64,000 nucleotides of DNA from Boothiomyces macroporosus (lineage: Eukaryota > Chytridiomycota > Chytridiomycetes > Rhizophydiales > Terramycetaceae): positions 1-64,000 of the forward strand of contig JADGKB010000038.1 of assembly GCA_027604185.1 (NCBI GenBank). The letters are read 5' to 3'. Below are positions 11,878 through 22,305 of the stretch, piece after piece; position 1 is the first letter of the stretch; each line of letters begins with the position of its first letter. The notes beneath the pieces are model-generated. The model saw only the letters and a program-made list of their open reading frames with translations, was not told the origin of the DNA and made no database searches. The translations under genes and the position numbers were made by a program.

Positions 11878-12246
11878 ATGTTGCAATACTTGAACCCTGG
11901 GATAACTTTAACTGCCATTGGCGTAGCGCATTTGAATTACGGCTTAACTGTTCCTCGAGTATCTAAACCTTTCCTCGCGCTATTCAAGCTAGGATACTTT
12001 GGCAAGGCAATCCCAGAAAACGACGGAGGCTTCTGGTTCCAAATGTCAGGATTGTTCATGATTACCACTGGTGAAATGATTCGGTACTATCTTAGAGATA
12101 CCAAAAAGCAACTTCCTCCTCAGCTTGGGTACTACTTTATTGGGATTGGGTTATTCGGTTGGCTCGCGGTTGGTTTTACTGAACGACATGGGTTTTACAT
12201 GTTAGTCGCAGAGGGAATTTATATGCTGACTTACAAGAACAAATAA
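11878..12246 (+). CDS. Small four-TM membrane protein (DUF6463-like)
   Basis: Intronless 122-aa protein with about four hydrophobic segments (for example residues 5-22, 52-72, 83-103 and 107-120) and a polar loop RYYLRDTKKQLPPQLG. The HLNYG..FGKAIPENDGGFWF run resembles small DUF6463-type membrane proteins known mainly from bacteria and some fungi; no function is known. TAA is within AAATAAAAG, so the polyadenylation hexamer overlaps the stop. Confidence 0.6.
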   Translation: MLQYLNPGITLTAIGVAHLNYGLTVPRVSKPFLALFKLGYFGKAIPENDGGFWFQMSGLFMITTGEMIRYYLRDTKKQLPPQLGYYFIGIGLFGWLAVGFTERHGFYMLVAEGIYMLTYKNK

Positions 12247-12279
12247 AAGCTATTGTCTACTTTTTTCCTTTTAATCAGA

Positions 12280-13164
12280 ATGAATTACCTTTTTACCATA
12301 GTGCTGGTAGCAGACAAGGAGTTTACAGCGCATATTGATATTCCTACAGATGATACTTTCACAATCTTGGAATTAAAGAATCTCTCAAAATCCAGATTAT
12401 TTCCCGAATTATTGAAGGGGTATTCAATAGATGAATTTGCGTTTAAAAACCTTCAGGGATATGATTATTGTGACCAAGATCGTTTGAAATCAATTGCCGA
12501 ATGCAACATCAGTCAATTGTTGGTATATTTTCCAAAGCAGGATCCAGTCAAACGGAATTGCCCAAATTCCCAATCTACAGCCGACAGAATCAGAAATATG
12601 GAACTGACACTACCGTGGGTAGTTTATGAACGAGGTAGTATAAAAGATTGGCTTAACAGGCATAGGCCATCCGTAGTTTCTCAATCTGACGTGGCATGGA
12701 TTTCAATCCACAACAAAAACTATGATTACACAAGAGCAAACTCTGACTTGGACTATACTTGCTTTGAAAATTTCAAAGAGGAGATCAAGAGATTCAAGAC
12801 TGAAGACGAAAAGATTGAATATATAGACAGTTTGGCTAAAAAGAGTGGATTAATCAGCGGCAAGTGGCTATTATTTGTCCCACCAGCAAAGATTGATCGA
12901 ATCTGGAAGAATATCGCTTACGATACTCGTAATGGAGAATTGGGCACATCCGCAAAAGTATCTCCCACCAACGGAACACCACACTGCATATGCATTTTTA
13001 CAAAAGATTGCTTTGACACAAAAGATGTAGAGCGAGTTCGTCTACAACTCAAGAATCGACATTCAATACAAAATCCAATTATATACAAGATGGATATTTA
13101 CACTGAATTGGGGATATATTCCAGGAACCCTTGGAAATTGATACCATTCCGCTACAAATATTGA
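12280..13164 (+). CDS. Bles03/C11orf68 (UPF0696) family protein
   Basis: Intronless, 294 aa when started at the ATG at 12280; an in-frame TTG at 12253 is not a likely start. The C-terminal half carries the Bles03 (DUF1917) fold signature: GKWLLFVPPAKIDRIWKNI, NGELGTSAKVSP, then ICIFTKDCFDTKDVERVR. The fold is related to the eIF4E-like superfamily. The first 95 aa are a lineage-specific extension. The function of this family is not established. Confidence 0.75.
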   Translation: MNYLFTIVLVADKEFTAHIDIPTDDTFTILELKNLSKSRLFPELLKGYSIDEFAFKNLQGYDYCDQDRLKSIAECNISQLLVYFPKQDPVKRNCPNSQSTADRIRNMELTLPWVVYERGSIKDWLNRHRPSVVSQSDVAWISIHNKNYDYTRANSDLDYTCFENFKEEIKRFKTEDEKIEYIDSLAKKSGLISGKWLLFVPPAKIDRIWKNIAYDTRNGELGTSAKVSPTNGTPHCICIFTKDCFDTKDVERVRLQLKNRHSIQNPIIYKMDIYTELGIYSRNPWKLIPFRYKY

Positions 13165-13240
13165 TAAACATTCAAAAACAATTCGAAAAATAATAAATCA
13201 GGTTTATCTAATAGCAATTATTGAAACAGTACTAGTATGT

Positions 13241-13910
13241 TCAGGGATCAAATTTCCGTTTACCACTATTAAGCATGGGTGGTTTAAATTGACTCAGTGA
13301 GTTCTTGAGGTCATTCTTTTTAGAACTATATTCTCGAAGAGCATCTAAGCAATTACCAATCAAATTATCTCTGATTTTCAATAACGAGCCAGTATCTAGT
13401 TTTTCCATGCTCCCTAATATTAATGAAAGCAACCATAGCTGTATCGAGTAGGTTCCAAGTCAATTTTTTTGTTTGCGGGAAGAGAAGATGGCTGGTATAT
13501 TGTACAGAATTCTTTTACCCATATACTGGTTTTGTGATCCAAAATTTTAGGATTTTGCTCGTCAGTGACTATAAATGCATGGGTTAAAAACTTTCCTAGA
13601 ATCACTGGATTAGTTGATATATACATGTTTCTGAAACAATCGGGTCAAGTATGCTTGAGGGTACATTAACAGTCAAAAGTATCATTCCCAATAAATTAAA
13701 GGTATTAAATTCCAAAGCTTTCAAGTAGTCGAATATTTGCATTTGTACTTTGGCGATATTCAATGTATCGCTTATTCCTATATGTACTATAAAGCTTTCG
13801 CTGATTTCTGCTAATGGGTCTATAAATATCGATTGAGAATCGATTGCTGCCTTGATTATTTCTCCTCGGATTTTAATGTTTTCTATTTTCATAGTACTAT
13901 TGTCAATCAA
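13241..13910 (-). CDS. Hypothetical protein, three exons
   Basis: About 209 aa after removal of two 20-nt introns whose joins keep the frame (SETLILGKFL and YSYGSMEKL). Start 13910 or the in-frame Met at 13892 (MKIENIKIRG). It shows a mixed alpha/beta N-terminal half and a lysine-rich helical C terminus ending GKRKFDP. No family was recognised. The clean splicing supports it being a real gene. Confidence 0.55.
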
Positions 13911-14101
13911 AGTTACTTTTCTTGAATGATTATAAATACTTTAGCGTTGAATGGAGCAGTGGTACTGATCAGCAAAGACTTACCTCATATGAATCTCGAA
14001 ATCTTCATGTTCCACATGCTGCATATGAAACTTTTGAAAGAGCTTCTCACTCCTCTTTTCTTGTAATAGCTTATCCAATACAATCACATCCAGAGACTGT
14101 A

Positions 14102-15309
14102 CTATATTAATTGATTTGAACCTTCTGCTACTTCCACCACAGGCGGACTAAAGCACTTGTAATGCTTCCGCAGAATGTCTTTAAGATCCTCAACTAATTT
14201 CAAAGTATGATTTTGTGGTTGACCAACTTTAAGTGGTGCTATAGGGATCCCTAATAAGCTCTTTACGCATTCCAGGACTGAGGAAGTTACCGTTCCAATG
14301 TTATACCCACCTTCTAAAGCCAACACTAACTTTCCATTCGCAAGGCCTTTTAACAGATGAGTGAGGTGAGCAAACCCTGCAGGAGTGACAAATGATTCTC
14401 CAATAAAGTCTCCTATTCCAGCATCAAAGCCAGAGCATACTAAATTAAAATCAAGCCGAACCTATAACCATTTGTGGATTGAATTCATAAGCAACTGGCA
14501 TCACAATTTGATGGAAAACGTGCATATAATCAGAATCCCCCACTCCAGCACTTGACCATGGTATATTTATATTTCTTTTTTTAATATTATATACTTTCCT
14601 AACCCTCTCCCTTCCCCAATATGGTATTTATCTGCATCTGTAGAATAGGGGAAAAACGAGCCATTGTCATAACGATGAATTGATATCACTAATACATTGG
14701 GGTTATCATAAAAGTGATCTTGCGTTCCGTTTCCGTGGTGTATGTCCCAATCCACAATCAGAATTCGTTCTAAATTGCGTGTTTTCATCTGCGATTAATT
14801 AAAATTACCATCCTCTCTGCAGCTAGACTCACATTGTTTAAAATGCAAAATCCCATTGCTTCATCTCTAGTCGCATGGTGCCCAGGCGGTCTAACCAAAG
14901 CAAACGCATTATTTACTTTGCCATTCCACACGTCCTCACAGCATTGATACACTCCAGATGCTGATACTAGCGCTGCTTGTAGACTGCTCTTACAGAGATA
15001 TACATCCACATATTTCTCCTGAAGATCCTTTAGTTGCTTGGGAGTGGACTGTGGAATACTTACCAATTTCTTTATATAATCAATTGAATGCGCCAATGGC
15101 AGGAATTTGAAGGTAGATTCCCTGATTACCACACGGTATAAGAGGGTGAGCAAATCCGCACTTGCCAATAATTCAAACGTTTTGGAGATTCTAGACCCAT
15201 CTTCGTAATGTATATCAGATTGTGTATTGGACGGGTTGGTATGAGTCAGCATTGCTTCATCGTAAAATAGTCCTGTGTTGTATCCAGACTTTGTCTTGTA
15301 CTTTGACAT
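14102..15309 (-). CDS. Class II histone deacetylase
   Basis: Zn-dependent lysine deacetylase of the Hda1/HDAC6-10 class. The product is 381 aa in four exons (introns 20, 20 and 22 nt). Class II signatures seen: RPPGHHATRDEAMGFC with the catalytic His pair, DWDIHHGNGTQ with metal ligands, SAGVGDSDYMHVFH, SGFDAGIGD and LEGGYN. It consists of the catalytic domain plus a short tail and lacks the C-terminal Arb2 domain of fungal Hda1/Clr3. It is divergent from TAF3, with only 22 bp between ATGs, so the two chromatin genes probably share a promoter. Confidence 0.92.
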
Positions 15310-15331
15310 TGGAAAAAAATCAATCTAAAAA

Positions 15332-16960
15332 ATGTCTGATTTCGCTGAACAGCTCACCAACATTGCGATTGCTCAAATTTTAAATCTTATCGGGGTGGAT
15401 AGAATACACGGCACAGCTCATCAGGTATTTGTGGAGGTAGTGCAGGCGTACCTGCAGTTGCTAGCCAAGAAGGCAAAGGAAGCTGCAAATTTGTGTGGTA
15501 GGACTCAACCCTGTCTCTTGGATTTAATGGCCCCGTTGGATCAGCTAGAAATACACCCAAAAGAACTATTGGACTACTTGCAAGCCATCAAACTGCAGAA
15601 TCAGTCCCAGTTCAAATTTCCAAGGAAAGAGCCGGCTACTTTTCCAATAAGTGAGTAAGAAGCTGACTGATAATTAGACCTTGATATGATAGAAGTAGCC
15701 TCTGATGGAGAAACAAAGGAAAATCTTGAACCCAATGGAACTAGTAATGGCCACATTGAAAACGGATTGGATATGGAGGTTGATGTACAAAAAGGCGAAA
15801 TTATTGATGAAAAGTTTCCTCCTCTCCCTACTGAAGAAGACTACCACTTTGAAGTAGAAGCTGCTCCAGAAGTACCAGATATCGAAATTATCATTGAAGA
15901 GCCTGACCCAGAAATAGTTAAACCATCAGAAAATATTTATTTCAAGACAATTAGCTTCCAAGAGGCAAAAGACACCTATCTCAAGAATTACCACGAGTTT
16001 GACGATATGCGAGTTGAAATCCCGCAAGCCATGAATGACACATCAGAACTTGAATCTCTCCTACTTGAAGCATTGGATGCATGTGTTGTTGATGATACAC
16101 ATGCTCCTCTGAACCATGAAACTACGCTGGGACTTTTGGTAAATAGGATAAACTTGGGTGTAGCTATTCCTGAACCTTCTTCGTGCGGCTACGAAACAAA
16201 ATCTATAATTGGTGATTTACTGATAGCAAGACTGCCACTTTGCAATACAGTGTTGGGTGGTGAAAAGCTTTCAGAGCAGGAGGCAAAGATGACCGAAGAC
16301 TTGATTGGCCTATCTAGAATCAAAAAGAAGGAAAAGGAAAGAGATTCTGGGCAAGGAAAAGCTCCTGTAAAGCTATCTGCTGCCAAACTAGCAAAGAGGG
16401 AAGCAATGCTTCTTGCCAAATTGGAAAGAGGTGCAATTACCAGAGAACAGTTTGAACTAACAATGAGAATGGAGTCACAGTTTGTCAAGCAAGATAAAAA
16501 GGATAATTCAAATAACAACAATATCAATAGCAATCAAAATTCAGAGCAAGTACAGTCACTGCCTCAAACCCCTGCTACAAGCAATCCTCCTGTCACTCCC
16601 AACACTTCATTCTTTGGATCTGCACTAGGTAACCCCCAAATGGACGTTGAAGTATCGCATGAATCTGTTAAATCCAACATAATCAAAACCCCACAAGCGT
16701 CGCCTGTAAAAATGAAGGAATCGCCACTACCCACAAAGCAATCACCACAAAAACTTAAACTAAAGTTGTCTAAACCTGTGAAATTAACCTCACCTAAATC
16801 ACCAGAAGAAGTTATAAACTGTATTTGCAGTAATCCAACACTAGATGACGGTTTGTTCATGGTAAGTTGCGATAAATGCTTTGTATGGTTCCACGGCCAT
16901 TGTGTTAACGTTACATCAGAGGTAGGCGACTGGAGATGCCATCGTTGCTCCAATAAATAA
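15332..16960 (+). CDS. TAF3: TFIID subunit TAF3: histone fold plus PHD finger
   Basis: 533 aa from two exons joined over a 27-nt intron (15651-15677). Residues 1-80 form a bromo-associated histone fold (ILNLIGVDRIHGTAHQVFVEVVQAYL) that should pair with TAF10. A long acidic and low-complexity middle follows. The C-terminal PHD finger (ICSN..VSCDKCFVWFHGHCV..WRCHRC) has the full Cys4-His-Cys3 set. Animal TAF3 binds H3K4me3 through this finger, while yeast Taf3 lacks it. The stop lies 2 nt from the convergent NUDIX stop. Confidence 0.92.
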
Positions 16961-16962
16961 TG

Positions 16963-17548
16963 TCAAATGTATTTATTCTCTTTTAAATATTCCAGTGCCA
17001 TCAAGTAAGTCTGAACGCTAGGCAAATTCAACTCACCCTTCAACACCAAATTCTTGACTTGATCCAGTGTCATTTCATAAATATCAATGAATTCTAATAA
17101 GATTAAAGATACCTTCTGCATCCCGTTCATGCGGATTCCCATCAGTGACAGAATCCAAGCACAAGAAGGGTATAAACCTATTCCTTCCCCACTTTAATTC
17201 TGGTATTCCCAAATGACCTTCTTCCAACAACCTGATAAAAGCGCCATCTTTTAAACACGCTTCTTCATTAAGCTCTGAAATTGCACAATCTAGTATTGTT
17301 GGATGTTTATCGAATCCGCCGGATGGTAGAGTGAACCGCATGTCGTTTATTCCTTGGTTGTATTCTTTTATCAGTGTAACTTTTTGTGTTTTGGTGTTGT
17401 AGGGAAATATTACTACAAAGTGAGGTGGTTTTGCGCCAGAGCCAACTGAATCCCAGTCTATTATTTTGCCGTTTGGAAATTCTACTTTCGTGTGCCATAA
17501 ACTGAGGTAGCGCTTGTACCCAAGTTTCTCTTCCAAAATTTTAAACAT
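16963..17548 (-). CDS. NUDIX hydrolase, ADP-sugar pyrophosphatase-like, divergent Nudix box
   Basis: 188 aa, two exons (19-nt intron). The fold is recognisable from GKIIDWDSVGSGAKPPHFVVIFPYN and LPSGGFDKHPTILDCAISELNEEACL. In the Nudix box (GX5EX7REUXEEXGU) the leading Glu and the Arg of REUXEE are replaced (SELNEE), so activity may be altered or metal binding weakened. The ATG is 27 bp downstream of the PCNA stop on the same strand, and the stop is 2 nt from TAF3. Confidence 0.7.
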
Positions 17549-17575
17549 GAAAAAATTGAAAACTAAGTTTGAGCT

Positions 17576-18449
17576 TTATTCATCGTCATTCATCTTTGGA
17601 GCAAGATAATATCTTCAGTTAGTATATGCCTACCTAATATATCCTAATTCATTGACTTTAAATTCAATCATCATTGGAATATCTTCAGAAATTCCCAAAA
17701 TTACTTTTGGTGATAATGGACTGGCTTTGCAGAAATTAAGCAAATATTTCAAAGATAACACTACGGATACAGGTTTATCACATGTGATTGTGCACTGATC
17801 AGCTTCGTCCTTTTCATCAATAGAACCACCGCTTCCATTCTTAATCATCACTGAGCCTTGACCAATTTCACCTTCTGCAGAGAATTGAACACCTTCTTTG
17901 GTAATAGAAACAGTGACTGAATAAAATAGAACTTACCTGATTCGGACAAGTTACTTAGATCAGTACAGATTCTCTTTAATTCATTGGATGATATTTCAAT
18001 AGTTGCATCGTATTCAGTATCTGGTACTCCCAAGTGATCTGAATCGATATCCATTAATTTGAGGTTATATTCAGACACTCTGTCATTCTTGCTGTTTTCA
18101 AACAATAAGGACAAGACATCACCCTAACATTAACTAAATTTACTTTGTCTTCTGCTTGTAAGGTCAGGACATCGTCAGGGCCAACCGATCGCAATATTTT
18201 ACCAAGCGATACAAGGGACATTCCCAAGTTAATGGATCTGTCACATCTATAGTGCTTCCATTAATGAAATATTACTTCAAAACCGGTCTGTCTGAGCAGC
18301 AAAACAATCAATGCAACGTGAGCAGAGTCCATGGCTTGCAAAGAGATACCAGTAGAATTGCAGTCAAAGTTGACATCAACAACCAAGTCCTTGACAGCAT
18401 CAAGGAGTTTCTTTAAAGTAATGGCAGGATTTAATCTGGCTTCAAGCAT
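17576..18449 (-). CDS. PCNA: PCNA sliding clamp
   Basis: 263 aa in five exons (introns 21, 20, 20 and 21 nt); the usual length is 255-265 aa. It begins [23 protein letters not shown]. Also seen are [13 protein letters not shown], the centre-loop region [33 protein letters not shown] and the C-terminal [10 protein letters not shown]. The trimeric clamp tethers replicative polymerases and repair factors in the nucleus. It is divergent from MCM8 with 66 bp between ATGs, a plausible shared S-phase promoter. Confidence 0.97.
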
Positions 18450-18515
18450 ATTTAATTAGATTGTGAAAATTCTGATCTTTGATTTTTCTCTTCTATCGGA
18501 CGACTTTCTGGACTA

Positions 18516-20820
18516 ATGGAGTGTCCGTTTCCAAGCTGGTCTTACTATATAAAGGACGAATATTCTCCCTCGCATCATTTGTGTCAGATTATAAACGAGC
18601 TGATTCCTGTATTTGACCGATACTATGAAAACCATTCGGAGCAACAGTTGTTATCACCTTACACCTATATCGACCACTCCCTAGTACCAATTAAAATCAC
18701 TGGGGATATTATTGACGCTATGGGCGTTAGTGCGACATTCGCGGCTCTCAAGCATAAATACAATCAAGGGTACAGCTGTGAAATAAAGGAAAGAATCATT
18801 AGGCAATTAATCTTAATTCCAGGCTCAATCATATCAACCCAATTAAATTAAAAGACCTCAAAGCGGAGTTGGTAGGACAGTGGGTTAGTATAATGGGAAC
18901 CATTGGTAATTGGAATACTGATCAAGTGCGAACTAGTTTTGTCAGACCATTTGTGAAAAGAGTAGAGTGTAAATGCCTAACATGCGACAAAGTTATTCAG
19001 ACTACGCTATTCGATGGCAAGTTTCAATATCCAGAGCAGTGTACTACCTCTGGGTGTAAAGGTTAAAAGTGCTTATCCAAGGTGGACATTACCAAGTAAA
19101 CCGAGTAAATCAGACTACTATTGACTGGCAAAAGATTCGTATCCAAGAAAAGCTTGCAGATGATGTGGTGGATTCTGGAAGAGTCCCTAGACAGGTGGAA
19201 TGTGAGTTATCTGGTGACTTGGTGGATGGACATGTAAGTGAAATTAATCTAGGTTCCTGGAGATATAGTTACTTGCTCTGGTATTGTTAAATGTCTTGAA
19301 AGTGAGAAGACTAAAGAGACTGGGCAATTGTATTACCTGTATATCGATGTTATGCACATTAAAGGTCTGAAAGTCTAATAACAGGAAAAGATGAAAAGGA
19401 AGGAAAGGATAGTATGCGGTTTAGTGAAAAGGATCTCCGAGGAATTAATGAAATATACAATTATCAAGGTATAAAGAATTGACGCTAGGTTCAACTCTTC
19501 TTATTTAGGCGATTTGTTCAAGCTACTGGTGCATTCGGTCTGTCCAACTGTATTTGGACACGAAATGGTAAAAGCTGGAATTCTGTTGACTCTGTTTGGA
19601 GCAAGGAAGCGGGAGAATAACGGTGTTAGATCTGATCCACATATGCTCATTGTTGGAGATCCAGGACTGGGAAAGTCTCAATTACTCACAGCCTGTATTT
19701 TGTATTAATGTCAGCTGTTAAACTTGCTCCTAGAGGTGTATACGTATGTGGAAATGCTACAACGACTGCTGGGTTAACGGTTACTATTTGTAAGGATTCT
19801 GAAACCGGAGACACAGCACTGGAAGCAGGAGCATTAGTTTTGGGAGATCAAGGCGTGTGCTGTATAGATGAATTTGATAAAATGAAAGAGCATCATGCAC
19901 TCCTAGAAGCGATGGAACAGCAATCTATTAGTGTAGCCAAATCAGGCATAGTATGTTCTCTCCCAGCAAGAACCAGCATCATAGCAGCGGCTAATCCAGT
20001 TGGAGGGCATTACAACAAACAAAAGACAGTGTCTGAAAATTTGAAAATGAACGGAGCGCTTCTATCTCGGTTTGACCTGGTATTTATTCTCTTGGATGTA
20101 GCAGATGAAAATATGGATGCTTTTCTATCAGATCACATAATGAAAATCCATTCAGGTACTTTAACAACTGGTGCAAAAAGGGTGGTTCAACGACAAACGG
20201 AATCGTGTTCTCTATTAGAACGACTTCGAATCTTTAGCAATGAAGAAATAGACCCCATACCTCCTTCTTTGCTGAGAAAATATATTTCTTATGCGAGAAC
20301 TTATTCAAAGCCAAAACTAACAAAGGAGGCCGCAGAATTGCTACAGAATTTCTATATGCAATTGAGAAAGTAACTTTAATCTTAAATAGAAAATACAATA
20401 CCACTCCTATTACCACCAGACAGCTGGAATCGATGATTCGACTGTCAGAAGCCCGAGCTCGGTCTGAGATGCGAGATCAAGTAACCGCCCAAGATGCACA
20501 AGATGTAATTGATCTAATGAAAACTTCACTGTACATAATGCTAACCTAGATGGGACACCTATGACGATGGGAGAGGAGTTGACTTTAATCGCTCCCAGCT
20601 GGGAACTGGAAATTCAAGGCAAAATGAAAAGAAACTATTTCTGATTGAATTGAATGATGTCAGTAGACGAAATTGCACCAAGAAATTCCATTTTGATGAA
20701 ATGAAACGAATAGCGAATGGCATGGGATTAAAAATTAGCATCGTTGAACTCGTAGAGTACCTTAATCTGCAAGGGTATTTGATATCGAAAGGCAACAGAG
20801 TGTATGAATTGCAAATATAA
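18516..20820 (+). CDS. MCM8: MCM8 helicase
   Basis: 708 aa in nine exons; introns are 20 (GC-AG), 20, 19, 20, 40, 20, 20 and 19 nt. The AAA+ core has Walker [10 protein letters not shown], Walker [10 protein letters not shown] and the arginine-finger region [12 protein letters not shown]8-specific runs such as [15 protein letters not shown] and [13 protein letters not shown] separate it from MCM2-7. The N-terminal half has the OB-fold zinc Cys set CLTC..CTTSGC. A C-terminal winged helix ends [17 protein letters not shown]8 with MCM9 acts in homologous recombination and meiosis. All eight joins agree with the family alignment, so this is not a frameshifted pseudogene. Confidence 0.95.
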
Positions 20821-20882
20821 CATTTAAATAAACGGAATTCAAATATATTTTTCCTTGCAAAAATATTTTCCAGAATCTGATT

Positions 20883-22283
20883 ATGCACAGAGTAACTATA
20901 TTCAAGCGGAGCATAAGCACGTTTTACGATATCGCAATTGTAGGAGGCGGAATGGTTGGTACAGCAACAGCATGTGCGATAGCTTCGTCCCCATTTGCAA
21001 AAGAATTGAAAATTGCACTAATCGAGAGTGGTGATTTGCTTCAAAAGCCTCAACTTGCAGACAATATATTTTCAAATAGGGTTTCGTCAATTACACCTAC
21101 CTCTGAATCTTTTCTTAGAGATTTGGGTGCTTGGGAATTGATACCGGAAACTAGAAAGAGACCTTACACGGAAATGTATATTATCCTAATATAGGCATGT
21201 GTGGGATGGAATCGGTGATGGATCAATTAGCTTTACGCCGGAAAATGGACATGTTGCTACGATTGTGGAAAATAGGTTCATTCAATCAAGTCTAGCAGAG
21301 GTATCTCAAAGATACAGCCAGATTAAGCTGTTCAACAAAGAAAAGGTTCTATCAATCAAAGAAGAAGACCGAAAACCTACACTGGCGCTTGAATCTGGGG
21401 AGACTATTTCTTGTGAATTGTTGGTAATCGTTACTCATTCAGGTTGGGGCAGACGGATTCATGTCAAAAGTGAGAGACTATGCAAATATTAAAGTTAATG
21501 GATATGACTATTCTCAGTTTGGATTAGTTGCAACATTAAACGTGGAAGAAAGCGACAATGTAACTGCTTGGCAAAGGTTCTTACCAACTGGGCCAATAGC
21601 ACTTTTACCAGTAAATTGGATTAATATCAGCTATCCAGCACTGTGTCTTCACTTGTGTGGTCACTAAGTGGTAGTCTAGCACACAAACTTGCCAAGATGG
21701 ATCCAAACGAGTTTGCGCAATTAGTGAATGTTGGGTTTCTCAATAGATTCCAAGATTTTCAATACATTATCGACAATATTGACAATGACGGAAAATGCTC
21801 TGTAGATGTTTATCACGAAGCACAGTGGGGAAGAGAAGACTACCACAGTAAGTTTTACCCTCCAACCGTGCTGAGCGTTCAAGATAATACCCGAGGTGCC
21901 TTTCCGCTAAGAATCCGCCATGCTGATACTTATATTGCGGACAGGATAGCGCTGGTAGGGTAAGTTGTGAGTAATTTAGTGACGCTGCACATAGTATGCA
22001 TCCACTCGCAGGGCAAGGTCTCAATATTGGATTATCAGACGCAAAGCAATTGGCAAAAGTGATTTCTAACGGATTAAGAGATGGATCCGACCTGGGAAGT
22101 GTTTTATTATTGAAAGAGTATGAATCAAGCAGATATTTACCCAATGCTGGAGTGATGGTTGGTGTTGATTTCATGTCAAAGCTATTTTCAACAGACGTTA
22201 CTTCCCCAGTTAGATCGCTAGGGATGAATATTTTGGATAAATCTGGTCTTTTTAAAGAAACAATTATGAAAATTGTTGGCTAA
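20883..22283 (+). CDS. COQ6: COQ6 ubiquinone biosynthesis monooxygenase
   Basis: 440 aa in five exons (introns 19, 19, 20 and 20 nt). A short basic presequence (MHRVTIFKRSISTF) suggests mitochondrial import. The FAD Rossmann motif IAIVGGGMVGTATA, the GADGFMSKVR segment and the GDAAHSMHPLAGQGLNIG motif identify an aromatic-ring flavin monooxygenase; the COQ6 ordering and length fit. It hydroxylates the coenzyme Q ring (C5) on the inner membrane, implying aerobic respiration. Confidence 0.92.
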
Positions 22284-22305
22284 ATAATAAACTGATACAA
22301 ATTTA

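Noticed and set aside
13922..14110. Plus-strand ORF of 62 codons with protein-like composition
   Set aside because: It opens with TTG and no ATG, has no recognisable intron that supplies a start, and matches no family. Kept only as a curiosity.
18516..20820. MCM8 as a frameshifted pseudogene
   Set aside because: All frame breaks coincide with 19-40 nt GT/GC..AG units, and the spliced product follows the MCM8 family end to end, with intact Walker motifs.
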